Assembly (NCBI GenBank): GCA_016859345.1
Contig: CM029134.1
Location: 12,055,060 to 12,119,059, forward strand
Reading direction: 5' to 3'
Length of the DNA stretch: 64,000 nucleotides
Source: Istiophorus platypterus
Taxonomy: Eukaryota > Chordata > Actinopteri > Istiophoriformes > Istiophoridae
The position numbers and the translations under genes are program-made. Each line of letters starts with the position of its first letter. The first letter of the stretch is position 1. Positions 1 to 11,113 of the stretch are shown in pieces. The notes beneath the pieces are model-generated. The model worked only from the letters and a program-made list of their open reading frames with translations, ran no database searches and was not told the origin of the DNA.

Positions 1-1370
1 ATAAAAGAATGAGCAGCTCTCTGACGCACTAGCTGTGTTGTGATTCACATACACTAAATCTAAAAAGGTTTTGCGTGTGTAGTGTGTTCACAGAGGAAAG
101 TAAAACTGGACATGTGTCGTTGTTGGGCACTATTCTCCCATAATGCATTGCACAATGACAATGGAGCTGCTCCAACTGCAAAAGCTACAAATTGTGGATG
201 GTGATAAGACAACTTTGTGAACACACCAGAAAAAAGACGGTAACTAATGAATCCTAACGTGAAGGAGACTAATTTTTTCTTTGTATACTGCCTAAAAAAT
301 ATATATACTAAGACATAGTATTAGAGCTGCAATTATTAGTTGATTAATCAATTAGTCAGCCAGTCGATTGCTACAAAGTTAATTGTAATTTATTTTGATA
401 ATCAGATCATAGTTTTAGTCATTTTTAAGCAGTAATACCAGATATTTTCTGGTTCCAGCTTCTCAAATGTGAAACTTGAATGCTCTTCTCATACTGTGTG
501 TCACTGAATATCAGTTCACATTCACAATTTTGGACCGTTGATTGTAAAAAAACAAAAAAGACACGTATACGCTGATACAGTCAATATGTAATATGGAAAC
601 GGGACAGGGAGACGCTTTATACTAGATTCCTTTAGGTTTTACAGGTATGACATCTCACTCAAACCTGTAAACTTACTTTCTCACCAGTAAAGAGCTTTGC
701 ATGTGAAGATCCACCTGGGTTTACACTGACACCAGATATTTGTCATTTACAACCGTGCGCAGCGTCATATTTATTTTGCCATAAACTGTTTTATTTCAGC
801 GTTCAGGCAGGAACACACTCCCTCAACCTACCGCTTTCTGTTTCTGCTTCAGTTAATGATTTAGTACTTTCCCTACTATCCCTTTCTCCCTCTTACTTAA
901 AACTTAACATGTCTTGCGGCTGCAGTGCGGTATGATTTATTGAGAGAGCTGTCAGTGGAGAAATTGGTATCTCTGCCTTTTTCACAATGGATTTCTCCCT
1001 GGATGGTTGTTGAACACGGCTGTACTGTGGTGAAACCAGAAAGAAGCCGTTCCTCTTTGACTCTGGGGGGATGAATGCCAGGAACTGATGTTTAAGTCAA
1101 TGTTGCGGATAGTTGAAGGATTACCCTATATCGGGTAGAAATTTCTCTTATGAAATATCACTGTATCTCTACCTGTTCACCCACATTTGACTAATTTTGT
1201 TAAACCTTAAATCACAAAACCACAAAATGGTGTAGGATCGGCATCATTAACATTTTATCTTACGACCTTTTAATTGTGTTAGTGTTTTACTTAGGGTTAG
1301 ATTTTGTACCGGTAAATCAAGCAGTTATTGTAACTGAATATGATGTTTCTTTCAATCTCTCCCTCTTCAG
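1..1370 (+). other. mrpl11: Intron of mrpl11 (3' part)
   Basis: This non-coding sequence leads into the splice acceptor of the last mrpl11 exon; the pyrimidine-rich stretch and CAG end at 1370. I looked for the preceding mrpl11 exon, which should encode the region before the KDLS-like junction, and found nothing in the window. It is therefore read as the 3' part of the last intron. It contains one interspersed repeat near 318-480. Confidence 0.6.
318..480 (+). repeat. Interspersed repeat, family A (GATTAATCA-type), copy 1
   Basis: The block has alternating TTAGT, TGATTAATC and TTTTGATAATC words, followed by TTTTAGTCATTTTTAAGCA and CTGGTTCCAGCTTCTCAAAT. The same word order recurs at about 2255-2500, 14225-14370 and 39975-40235, and in reverse orientation at 30510-30800 and 54515-54735. 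From memory this is an abundant teleost dispersed repeat. I do not assign it a class. Ends are approximate. Confidence 0.7.
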
Positions 1371-1485
1371 TCTCTCAGCTGATGAGTACAAAGTCTTCTT
1401 GGAGCAGCGGGAGGAGAAGTTGAAAGCTGATGCAGCAGCGGCTGCAGCAGCTGCAGCTGAAGCTTTGACAAGTAAAAAGAAATGA
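1371..1485 (+). CDS. mrpl11: Mitochondrial ribosomal protein L11, last coding exon (partial gene)
   Basis: MRPL11 is a protein of the mitochondrial large ribosomal subunit (uL11m), located at the GTPase-associated stalk base. Only the final coding exon is visible. It follows a CTCTTCAG acceptor, and its first base completes a split codon. The tail then reads LSADEYKVFLEQREEKLKAD, an Ala run and TSKKK, ending in TGA at 1483-1485. Human MRPL11 ends with a similar LSSEELAAFQKER segment and an Ala/Lys-rich tail, and a GA|T split would restore the expected Asp. MRPL11 also neighbours NPAS4 in human, which supports the call. The nine-alanine run encoded by mixed GCA/GCG/GCT codons is longer than in human. 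Upstream exons lie before the window. Confidence 0.85.
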
Positions 1486-1604
1486 GAACCTGCCACATCT
1501 ATACTGACAACCCCCCCCCCCCCCCCCAGGTCCAATCTATGTTGACTTTATTCATGTTCCCTATTCATACAGCAACACTGTTAATGTTTTGAGTGTCAGA
1601 TTTT

Positions 1605-1610
1605 AATAAA
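1605..1610 (+). terminator. mrpl11: Poly(A) signal of mrpl11
   Basis: A canonical AATAAA hexamer lies 120 nt after the mrpl11 stop codon, in a T-rich setting. A poly-C run at about 1511-1528 sits inside the short 3' UTR. The cleavage site is inferred to fall near 1625-1640. Confidence 0.75.
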
Positions 1611-2254
1611 CAGTTAATTCTTATTTGATTTTTTTCCCCCCCTGTGTCCTTATTCACACCTGATATTAAATTATTTCTTTACAGCAAATTGTTTTGTTTC
1701 AACATTAGAATGATTTAGGAGAATTTCCATCACCTACATTTTGGCAAAAAAAACATCCACTCATATTTTGGAAATATTTATGACCCTGAGCCTTTCATTT
1801 TCTCTGAGCTGAGCTAATTAAACTGTAACTGCTCTGTCGTCGAAGGGTTTGTACATTCAGTCTCTTTGATGTTATTATCTATTATTTAGACTTCTGGAAG
1901 CGATTTGGCTTCCTGTCAGGTTGTGCAGATGGTTTCCCACATATTTCAGACATGTCTCATCAGTCAAGGATCTAAAAGGTTCATCACATGAATTATTGCA
2001 AAAATCTCATGGACTTAGGCTTAGGCACTACTATTGTTAACTGACTTTAACTGAAATCATAACATTCGGACGATCAAATTTGTTCAAGAACATACGTCTT
2101 CTCTCAGTGTTATCTATTGTCCACACATTTCTATTGTCTGAATTCTGAGATGATTCTAAAGTTTTTGCTTTAAGCACAGAAGGTCTTTGGTCTCGTGTAA
2201 TGAATAAAAATCACTTAGTCACCAAGTTGACAGAGAAGTAGCCATCAGCCATTT

Positions 2255-2500
2255 GTGGAACCAGTTAAGCCGTCTATCAATCGAAATTACCGGCCATTAA
2301 TTCTCACCATTTCTCAACGTGAGGATTTGCTGTTTTTTCTTTTCCTTGCAATTTTTGAGTTTTGAATTATTGGTCAGATAAAACAAGCAATTTAGAGATG
2401 TCACATTGGACTTTGGTATCTTTTGTTGGGCAATTTTTGAGCTTTTGTGATATTTGTGATAATAATCATTGGTTGTAGCCCTAATTGGAACACAGTTCAT
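2255..2500 (+). repeat. Interspersed repeat, family A, copy 2
   Basis: This copy covers the distal part of the family: CTCAACGTGAGGATTTGCTG, then GAATTATTGGTCAGATAAAA and a TTGGACTTTGG word, ending in TGATAATAATCATTGGTTG and a TAGCCCTAAT terminal word. Both words and order resemble the copy at 14225-14370. It is diverged, and its ends are approximate. Confidence 0.65.
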
Positions 2501-2714
2501 CTCCTGGGACATCATTTAGACTATTTTATATGTGAGTTTACCTTTATTTACCATATCACAATACAATGTATGTCGACACCTGAAAATATTCTTAATAAAG
2601 TATAGGTTTGCTTTTTTTTTTTCAAATCTGTTGTAAAATAATATTCACATGCCCATATTTACTGTGCTGTTCTTTGTCGCTGTGATGGTACCAGGGTACA
2701 GTATCATGGTGGCT

Positions 2715-2830
2715 CCGTGACATCAGTGTATGAGTCGGTGTGAGTGGTTGCATAAGCAGAAAATTGTAAAGCGCTTTGAATAAAAGTGCTTTGTAAATGC
2801 AGCCGTTAGTTCAGTACAAATTTCCATCTT
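2715..2830 (+). repeat. Degenerate teleost repeat with GTAAAGCGCTTTG core
   Basis: The words TTGTAAAGCGCTTTGAAT and AGTGCTTTGTAAATGCAG resemble a very common fish interspersed repeat carrying an AAGCGCT core. Only a short degenerate copy is visible. Confidence 0.4.
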
Positions 2831-4086
2831 TGTGGTACTGTCCCTCCACCAGGGCTCAGCAACGAGACGCTGTATGAAATACAAAGAGGGAATGGGTTTC
2901 TTCAAGTCTACTATGGACAGGAGGAACAATTTCAGCAACCAATAGCTCTTAACAATATACTGTACATATGAGCCTGTGGGTATTGTTTTAAGTCAGACTT
3001 TGATTAATATGAAATTTTCGTTTGATAATCCCAATAATGATTTCAACCATATCATTCAGCCTCACATGGACTCTGCCTGTATCTTTGAATAGTGTCATTT
3101 GGATCTTTATTACAGCCGTCGTATTATTTGGTCAAGGGAACCTTGACCTCTTTACACCTGCTCTCTTCGTAACCTTCCCAACATAGCTTCTCACACGGTG
3201 TACAATGTGCTCCTCTCTGGTGCAGTACATGTCTTTGCCAGAGGATAGCAGCAGTCAGCTGTGCAGGGTCCTCTTCGCTACTCATCTTCACTCCATCACA
3301 GACACTGCAGCAGCTAGTGATGGAACAAAATGTTCGCTTGCAGAGAACGTTCAGGGCTTTGCCTCGCTACGTATATGAAATTTTGGATCATCTACCCCGT
3401 GGCACAGATAATGAGATCTGGCAGAAAAGATATCACAGCCCTCCATCCGTAAAATCCATCTCCTGTCTTTTTTCTGTCATGATTTACACAAAATGGGTTG
3501 CCTATGTGTTCTGGGTTTTTTTTTTTCTTGTGATTTTGATTTTATTCACCTTATCATCCTTTGGCAACAGACCAGCAGTTTGTCTGACATCCCTCTTTAC
3601 TGTACCTCTAATTTTAGCCTCCTCTTACTCTTTCTTTGTCTCCCCTCTCTTTCCAGCCCTCCCCTCTCTGATCCTTCTGAATGGAGGCTGAGAATAGACG
3701 AGAGGCTGTTTCAGTCAGAGCTCTTGAGCAGGAATGCCTATATATGGAATCTTACACCACACCGAGCGCTGATAGAGTTGCAGGTACATCGAGTGAATGT
3801 GGGCTACTGTGATTTGTAGTGAAGGGGAAGGGGGGGGGGCATACCTACTATTGTGTGCGTGCATGCGCGCACATCATCATAAGTGAGAGGCCAACTGTGT
3901 GTGCCCGTGTGCACGTCCCCGCACGGAAAAACCTCGATGCCAAGTGTGTGCGTCAGTCTGAGTCACATAGTGCCTCATTCTGTCTCGTCATGTGTGTGCG
4001 TCAGTGCTGTTGCCGAGCGAAACTCGCTCCAGGGGAAGAAATGGAGGAGAGTGTATGGGAGGGAGGAAAAGAGGCAGGGATGGTGG

Positions 4087-4155
4087 GATGATGATGATGA
4101 TGATGATGATGCTGCTGCTGATGATGATGGTGATGATGGTGATGATGATGAGGAG
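4087..4155 (+). repeat. (GAT)n/(GCT)n trinucleotide microsatellite
   Basis: Runs of GAT and GCT triplets, followed by GATGGT and GAGGAG variants. Every frame is open here and gives artefactual poly-Asp, poly-Met or poly-His peptides, so no coding meaning is assigned. Confidence 0.9.
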
Positions 4156-4221
4156 GAGGCTGAGGGAGGAACAGGGGGCTTGACTGTGACGACACAAATG
4201 CATCAGCCGCATTAAGTGCAC

Positions 4222-4227
4222 TTTATT
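4222..4227 (-). terminator. npas4: Candidate distal poly(A) signal of npas4
   Basis: TTTATT on + reads AATAAA on the minus strand, 1.68 kb past the npas4 stop codon. A second AATAAA at 5822-5827 would give an 80-nt 3' UTR. Choosing between them needs RNA data. Confidence 0.45.
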
Positions 4228-5903
4228 ATAAATGCATTTGTATGACAACCAAACACACTTATAAGCATCACAATAGAACACTGGTCCACAATGTCCATTC
4301 TGCAGTAAGTAAGATATATATTCCATCTTAGGCAATAAAAATCTCTTTTTCTCATATATACAGACCAATAATTGTTTCATACAAATGTACAAATGTGTAC
4401 AACCTTTCTGAAAAGAACATATGCCTATATCCACAGACATAATGCATATGCATTAACAACTTTTTCAAATATCACGCATACAATAATATAATTTTACACA
4501 AGTATATTAACTTAGCCTTTAATAGCTAGAACGTAGGAATCAATCCTTTACTTGACCGTAGACAACTCTACGTGAGCATGTCGACACCATGGGAATAGTA
4601 CCATTCTCAACCCGTGTCGCTTGGTAACTGAATAGAAATAGCACCCCATCCCTATTTTCATTTTTTAAAACAAAACTTTTGTATTCTAACCCCTCTCAAA
4701 AAAGAAGAATTGCTCATTCACATAGTCAATTGTGCCTCACTACACCGCACTCCAGTGGAGCAACGATGCAACTGTCCATGTTGAATGGACATGATAAAGA
4801 GTTCAGCAGGTCAGGGCCGTTTCAGGCACACAAGAGCCGCTATAAGCTGCCAGCATTGCAAATATTGATGCTGCAAGAATATCCAGCCGACTGCCCTCAG
4901 GCCAGGACGGACCTGAAGAGCCCACATTCAGAGTCTAATGTACAGTACAACGTAGCAGTGGATTTGTGGCATGATCAGAGCTCAGGCAAACTTCCAGACA
5001 GCCTCTTGTTTGGTGTTACATCTCATAAAGCAATGGACGCCTTTAACATTTTTTGAGATCTTTACATGCCAGGATCTCTTCACGATTTCTTTTTTGTTTG
5101 CACATCACATTGATACACAAGATTTTAGATGGAGAGATAAATATGAAATGTTAAAGGTTCGAAGCCGCAAACTCAAAGCTCAAAGTATCTCTAGTTTTAA
5201 GTTGAACGTTATTGTGAGTTTTGACGTAGCCTGACGTAGTTTTGATGTAGGCTGTGAGGACCGGGTGTTATCAAACCAGAGCTGTACCAGCTCTGAAGAC
5301 TGGATGGAAGATTTCACAGTAAGAAATCTTTCTTCTTTGGATGCACTGATAGTGGTCATCCTAATGTAAACAATTCAGAAACATTTGACTTCCAATACGT
5401 TACAGGTTTTGAGGTTTGGGTTTGCGTTGCTGCATGTCAGGCAAAAGTGCTGTAATTCATCTCCCTATTGAAATAGCAAGAAATGTATTTTTTTTTTTGT
5501 GTTCACGACAGAGTTTTCACTACGAGTGAATACAAATGCGCGTCTGGAAGTTAAACAGCGCATACAAGTTCAGAGACATTTCTCTGTCTGATCATATCTG
5601 TAGCTCATGTTAACAGAGAAGCTGAAAGACACCACAGGGACTCAAAACCCAGTTAGTTATGGGTCCATGTGGTTGCACCGTCATGTAAATGTTGCACCAG
5701 TTTTGTAGTAGTATACAGATCAATGACTGAACAAAAATATAAAGCCAATCTTTGTTCTTCGGAGACATGTAGGAGTTAAAGTCCTTAAGTTGTATATACA
5801 TTATGTATATTTATACACTTATTTATTTTTTACTTTTCAGTAAAAGGGGCTCCACAAAATATGACAATATGCCATACTTAATGAAGTAAGTCACAGACTT
5901 ATT
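4228..5903 (-). other. npas4: Putative npas4 3' UTR
   Basis: This non-coding stretch runs from the npas4 stop codon to the distal poly(A) signal. Short ORFs here, for example 4679-5056 on +, have no recognisable product. The extent depends on which poly(A) signal is used. Confidence 0.5.
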
Positions 5904-8830
5904 TTAGAACGGAGGAACACTTCCACTCCCATCTGAAAGACGAAAAAAGGAAAAGGAAGAAAGGAAGAGGTTGTTAGTGATGCATTTTCAGAGAATGGCT
6001 TTTCTTTTCAACCCATTTAATAATACGGGGCTAAAAAAAAATTGGACGGATTCTTACCTTTGTGGAAGCACTGTGGCGATGGATGACATTGGAGTTGATA
6101 CAACTCAGGTTGTTGCCCTAAGCCAGGGGCGATCGAGGCACCTGCCCCAAACATGGGTTCCAGGACGGCCAGTTCCTCCAGGAGGGACTGAGTGCAAGAC
6201 ACGGCGGGCGTGGGCGAGCCGATGGGCATGGAGGTGGCGGGGCTTGGGGAGGCAGTGAGAATGAGGGGAGGGGAAGCTGGGATGGAGGAGCAAGAGGACA
6301 CAGGAGATGACACCACCTCGATCTCCATTGCTTCCTCCGCTAGCCCCTCCCCTTCCGCCTTTACCCCGGCCTCAGCAGCCACATTCGCCCCGCACCCAGC
6401 CATGGAGTTACATTGCGCCGATTGGACGCTACAGAAGTGGCCCGCTCCCTCAAACGGGGAGGGTTGGTGCCAGCACACTGGGGTGTGAGGAGAGGTTGGG
6501 CTGGAGGGATCGGGCATAGGGGAGGTGCATGGGGAGGGGGAAGAGGGGCTGGGGGACTGTGGAGGAGCAAAGTCGTCTTGGAGGAGGGTTTCTAGGATGC
6601 CCTCTTCAAACAGAGAGTCGTCATCGTCTAGGAAGATGGGAATGTCCAAACCTCTCCATGCTTTGATGGGATAAAACTCCCTAAGAATGTGGACTGAATC
6701 AACCTCAGCAGTTTCTATGGTGGGAGACAGGAAGGGGGAGGGAGGGGAGGATGAGGGTGACATGGAGGGAGGAGAGAGTTTGGACAAGAGTGGATCCAGG
6801 TAGAATCCCTCTGCCAATGAGCTGATATGCTGAGCTAGGAGAGAGATTTCTGCCCTCTCCTTTTCCCTTTCTCTCTCCAGGGAGAAGAAGGAGAGGCAGG
6901 GCTGTTTACCAGGTGATGCCTCGGGCGTGAGGAGGCCTTCGGGGGGACACTGGAGGGGCCCCAGTGGTACATCTACATACAATGGACCCCGTACCTCGGG
7001 AAGGGTCATCACTGTGCAGTCACCGTCTCCGGGGCTATCGGGTGTGGGGGGCAGCTTCTCATAAAGGGAGCCGCTGCAGGGCTCGATGGGGAAGAGGAGA
7101 TCAGTGGATGGGGTAGGCAGAGCGAGGGGCAGCTTGGTAGAGAGGGTGGTGGGGGGAGCAGGGCTGGAGGCGGTAGTTGGCGGGGCAGAGGAGGAAGCTG
7201 AGGGGGCCAAGGACGTGGTGGCCGTGGCTGTCGTAGCAGAAGGTGGAGGCGTGGTGGTGCCGGTGGGGTCGAAGCTGAAGAGGGGCTCGCCGAACGGGAA
7301 GCTAGCCCCGCTAACCTGGGGAGTGTAGGGCGGCGTGCACACAAACTCTTTGGTCTGCTGAGCTTGCGAGGTGGGGACAGGTGGGAGAGGCAGGGGGAGA
7401 GCGGGCAGCGGGGGGTCCAGCTGGAAGGAGGGCGGCAGGAGAATGTTCTGGGTTAAAAAGTCTAAGTCTGCTACTGTTTCAACAGTGACAGGAGTGGGAG
7501 AGGAGGCAGCTGAGGGGCTTTCAGTAGGATGCTGCTGAAAGAAGCTTTCTTCCTCCAAAGAGGAGATACTGGAGCGAGGGTCCCCCTCCAGCTGCACGGC
7601 CTCAGCAGTAGAGCTACCTGGTTCGTCGGAGGAGCCCACGCTGCAGCCGGCAGTGCTGAAGTCAAAGGACTGGGCGGACAGTCCGCTGCTGCCTGGAGTG
7701 AAGACCTGGTCTGGGCTGGACAGGGTTTCTGGGGACTGGAGGCTCAGACTCTCTTGCTGAGAGGTACCAGCCGTCAGGACCAGGGTCAGCTGGGTCTGCT
7801 CTGAGCTGAGCTGCTGACGCACCGACCAGGCCTCAGACTCACTGAGAGGGAATCCGAGGAAACAGGGTGTTAGGGTGGAGTTTTCAAAGGTAATTATCAG
7901 TCTTCTTTCTCCAAAGTGATGAGTTGGGTGTGTGTGTGTCAGTCAGTAAATACCTTATGATATAGTTGTTGCTGCTGATGGGGATCTCTCCGGGCTGCAG
8001 CTGTAGCACCATGTAAAGCCAAACCCAGGATTGGTCCTCAGCTTGCACACGCACAACCATCTCAGCTCTGCCCTCTCCTCCTTCTCTCACTGTTGAACAA
8101 TAGTCACAGGTTGGCATCGCTTGGTAATCCTATTAATCATCATTGTGGATGTGCCAGTGGGCACAATGTGCGTAACTGTGTGGGCATGGACGGTTGTAAC
8201 TGGTGGGTAAACCGGTAGGTGCGTGCGAAGAGGACACTTACATAGGCTGCGGTGCTGAGCGGAGGCATGTGACAGATCCTGTGGGTGGAGGAGGCTGTAC
8301 CAGGAGCGAGAGCGTAAAGCTGTCACATCAAAGCCAAGAAAGGCGCTCACACTGCAGGGGGAGAGTGGGTGGTGATGTGTTAGGAGGACAATGTTTTTCC
8401 TCTTCAGAAACTTTAATAATTAATATACCCCTTCGTATAGAATCAACAGTTGGAGGGATTGGGGATATGATATGTGTTCGGGCTCACCTGTCCTGTGCTG
8501 CCTGCAGCCTCATGTCCCGGCCGTGCTGGGAGTAGAAGCAGGCCAGGAACAAGTTGGCCTCAGCCAGCGGAGGCGCAGAGGTCGACTCCCTCTCCGCCCC
8601 GGGGCCGCCACGGGTCGGGTGGGACTCCAGAGGCGAGCAGAAACACACCCAGACGGGGTTGGAGGTCCAGTAGGACCCGGCGGCAGGAGTGGCGGAGGGG
8701 GGAGAGAGGCAGCGAGCTCGGATCAGGACCAGCTTGTTCCCAGCGCTCTGCCTCCGCACGGACTTGGAGGTGTTGAAACGGCAGCGGAAGAGGCGGTCTG
8801 TAGAGGAGGAGATGAGAGGAGAGGAGGAGG

Positions 8831-8870
<40 letters not shown>

Positions 8871-10019
8871 AAATCCTATCTGGTAGACGCTGGCTGGAAA
8901 AAAAAATAAAATCACACATGTGAATTTATTGTGCACAATTTTTCTCACCTATCTCAAGTGATGTAGAGGTTGACAGGTTGGTCCTCATGACAACGTGGTC
9001 TGAGGCGTCGATGATGTCGTACACACTGTCCCCCTGTGCCACGAGATCCACCTGGGAAAAATTAAAAAAAATAAATATATATATTATATATATATATATA
9101 TATATTATATATGGAGCCCAGGCCGGAGCTCGAACGTATGATGAACCGTGATCTGGTCGGACTCACCATGGAGTGTCCCAGGTGCTCGGTGACGCTGTCT
9201 GACAGATACAGGAGCTTCCCTTCCCCGGTCAGCAGCATCAGAAAGCCCGGCAGCGCCTGCATCAACTCCGACAGCTCGTGGAAAGACAGAAACCCCGCGC
9301 TCTCCTCGAGACCGGCGGCGGGTCCCGCTTCTAGGGGAGACAAGGGAAAGACATTGTGGTTGAGAAAGGGACGGGGACCGAGGGACGGGGACCGAGGGAC
9401 GGGGACCGAGGGACGGGAACCGATGGAGGTTGTCGGGTTCGGTGATGAATCTTTAACCCGGTAACAGCGAAGACAGCGCGCCTCGTCTCCGCAGTGTGTT
9501 TCAGCACCGCGGACAGCGGCCGCGGCTGCTGCTGGAGGCATTTCAGCACCACGGATAGCGACGATCCAACACGTTAAAAAAAGAAACGCCGTTATCAGCT
9601 TCGGTATCGATTATTAACGATCGGACAGTTTATTCCAAAAACAAACACAAAAAAAAAATTAGATAGAAATAGATTAATATCAAGACACCTGCCTCCGGTG
9701 ACACTCGAACACTTGTTGATTCCGCTCCTGAGAGAGATTGCGGTCTGTTTATGCAGCAGATTCATCAACAGGTCGTTTTTCTTTTCTATTCGGAGTAAAA
9801 AAAAAAATAATAATAATAATAATTTTAAAAATATTCACGCTTACCTTGGGTGAAGAAGACGGATTTCCTGGTGTACATGCAGGCGAGCGACATGATGTGC
9901 AGGTACGAAAGCCGCGCTTTGTCCGCGTCGGATATGGGCAACAAGTCCTTCAGGTTCCGGATCTCGGCGTTGATCTGGTCCCGTCGAGCCTTGGACGCTC
10001 CTTTGGTCGAGCGGTACAT
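5904..10019 (-). CDS. npas4: Neuronal PAS domain protein 4 (bHLH-PAS transcription factor)
   Basis: Coding exons on the minus strand: 10019-9845, 9330-9167, 9051-8949, 8797-8488, 8351-8242, 8089-7954, 7841-6058, 5932-5904. All junctions are GT-AG and phases agree, giving about 936 aa (human about 802). NPAS4 is an activity-induced nuclear factor that pairs with ARNT-type partners and shapes inhibitory synapses. Residues 1-53 form the bHLH, starting MYRSTKGASKARRDQINAEI. PAS-A spans about 80-146 (GEGKLLYLSDSVTEHLGHSM) and PAS-B about 235-320 (SWYSLLHPQDLSHASAQH). Exon 7 encodes a long Ser/Pro-rich activation region with the conserved blocks VCTPPYTP, LYEKLPPTPDSPGDGDC and PEGLLTPEASP. The final exon gives DGSGSVPPF, like the human DGSGGEPTF end. 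The start codon has A at -3. The extra length relative to human lies in exon 7. Which fish paralogue this is cannot be told from the window. Confidence 0.97.
8830..8866. repeat. (TA)n microsatellite in npas4 intron 3
   Basis: An alternating AT run just upstream (in minus-strand sense) of the exon 4 acceptor at 8798. Confidence 0.9.
9074..9113. repeat. (TA)n microsatellite in npas4 intron 2
   Basis: An interrupted AT run within the 115-bp intron between npas4 coding exons 2 and 3. It fills about a third of that intron. Confidence 0.9.
9368..9423. repeat. 14-bp minisatellite, four units, npas4 intron 1
   Basis: The unit GGGACGGGGACCGA repeats four times in tandem, with one substitution in the last unit. 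It lies about 40 bp from the exon 2 acceptor, so on the sense strand it forms a C-rich stretch near the branch-point region. Confidence 0.92.
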
Positions 10020-10520
10020 CGTGGCCGGGGTTTGCTGCGGCGGTGAGCTGTCGAAAATTCCTCCAGATCCTGGGGGGGGGGCGGGCAGGGGAGGGGGAGG
10101 GAGGGAGAGAGGTTTGCCGGGGGAGAGAGCTGCGAGCCGAGCAGCGTGGTTGATCCGCGTCGTGCCCTCTGCCGAAGTGCCCCGTCTCCGAGGTGCGTTA
10201 AGAGACAGGTTGTAGGAGCCGGAAAAAAAGAAGCGTCGAGGTTGTTGTTATTGGACTTTCATGTCAGCTAAATTTTTTTTTTTTCTTTTCTTTTTTTTTC
10301 TTGTTTCTTCCAGAGCAAGGTTTTAAATAACCTCCTCCTGTCCCGTCTCCGGCTGCTTTAGCTCCGCCACGGCGTCCGGCTCGGATGCTGTGCCCGGCGG
10401 CCGTTGGAGTGTCTGTCCCGCCTGTTCGTCGTGCAGGTGAATCGGCGGCCGCGGTAGCCGTCTCTCGCACAGGAGTCCCGGAGCCCGTAAATCTGGTTGA
10501 GGGACTCTGCTTGCCGGTCA

Positions 10521-10530
10521 CTTATATAGC
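10521..10530 (-). promoter_or_regulatory. npas4: TATA box of npas4
   Basis: The minus strand reads GCTATATAAG, a strong TATA element about 500 bp upstream of the npas4 start codon. It predicts transcription start near 10490-10497 and a 5' UTR of about 475 nt, if no intron interrupts it. The 5' UTR carries a 40-nt pyrimidine-rich run (10071-10111). Confidence 0.75.
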
Positions 10531-10707
10531 CTGGGACTCCGCCGGAGTAGGGGGGCTCCCAACGCACCAACACCGACGTAAAACGGAGGGAGCGGGGTGG
10601 AGAGGAAGGGGAGGGAGGGATGGATACGTCTCACAACAGTGTTGGAGATGGTGAAAGTCCCCCCCCTCCTCCCTCTCCGGTGCCCTCTCCTCTCGGTGAC
10701 TCTTCCT

Positions 10708-10744
10708 CGACGTCAGCTCTTCCCTCTACTCGGTGATGACGTCG
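10708..10744 (-). promoter_or_regulatory. npas4: Pair of near-consensus CREs upstream of npas4
   Basis: CGACGTCA at 10708-10715 and TGACGTCG at 10737-10744 are 7/8 matches to the CREB site, in opposite orientation, about 180-220 bp upstream of the TATA box. NPAS4 is a known calcium- and CREB-responsive immediate-early gene, so the placement fits. Confidence 0.6.
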
Positions 10745-10793
10745 GCCTGAAATCGGGAGCTCCGGCGACGCAAAAAGCCCGATTTGGACAAAA

Positions 10794-10803
10794 CCGAATA
10801 AGG
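10794..10803 (-). promoter_or_regulatory. npas4: CArG-like box (one mismatch) upstream of npas4
   Basis: CCGAATAAGG on + (CCTTATTCGG on minus) matches the SRF site CC(A/T)6GG at all but one central position. It sits 50 bp beyond the CRE pair. Confidence 0.4.
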
Positions 10804-11056
10804 GGCGGAGCGAGCGTAAAACGTAAACGGAGTCACCGGACTCCGGTGTATTGGAGGAGGGGGGGGGGTGCAGAGGGATGGGGGCGGGGGAGCGAAGACT
10901 GGGTTGCATACGAAAGAGGTCTGTGTGTTTATATGTCTGGCACCCGAGGTGGGCTACCCGTCACCGCTTCTTGGTAAACGCGGCAGGTGCTCCTCCTTGA
11001 ACGCACCTTAACCGGTACATTTTTTTTTTAACCACAGATTTTTACCGTCTAGGTCT

Positions 11057-11113
11057 TTTTTTGTTTATGGGTTGTTTATGTTTGTTTGTTTTTTTGTTTA
11101 TTTGTTTGTTTTT
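11057..11113. repeat. (TTTG)n-like T/G-rich repeat
   Basis: Imperfect TTTGTT units upstream of npas4, with no other feature in the stretch. Confidence 0.7.

Larger units (their letters stand above)
1611..4221. other. Intergenic region between the 3' ends of mrpl11 and npas4
   Basis: The two flanking genes converge here. I see repeat copies (2255-2500, about 2715-2830), a trinucleotide repeat (4087-4155) and scattered short ORFs with no recognisable protein. The longest, at 3317-3691, has no splice context or family resemblance, so it is not annotated. Confidence 0.6.

Noticed and set aside
1..1370. Search for the penultimate mrpl11 exon
   Set aside because: No segment encodes the expected conserved residues, so the stretch is treated as intron.
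3317..3691. 124-codon plus ORF
   Set aside because: Its second half is a T-rich hydrophobic translation, with no family resemblance or splice context.
3988..4440. Overlapping ORFs with poly-Asp, poly-Met, poly-His or poly-Ile
   Set aside because: They translate the GAT/GCT microsatellite in different frames and have no other protein signature.
6105..7804. Many ORFs antisense or out of frame to npas4 exon 7
   Set aside because: They are shadows of a GC-rich, Pro/Ser-coding exon.
10071..10111. Possible 5' UTR splice acceptor before the npas4 ATG (C-run then AG at 10070-10071 on minus)
   Set aside because: I found no convincing donor between it and the TATA box, and human NPAS4 has no such intron. 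Kept only as a pyrimidine-rich tract.
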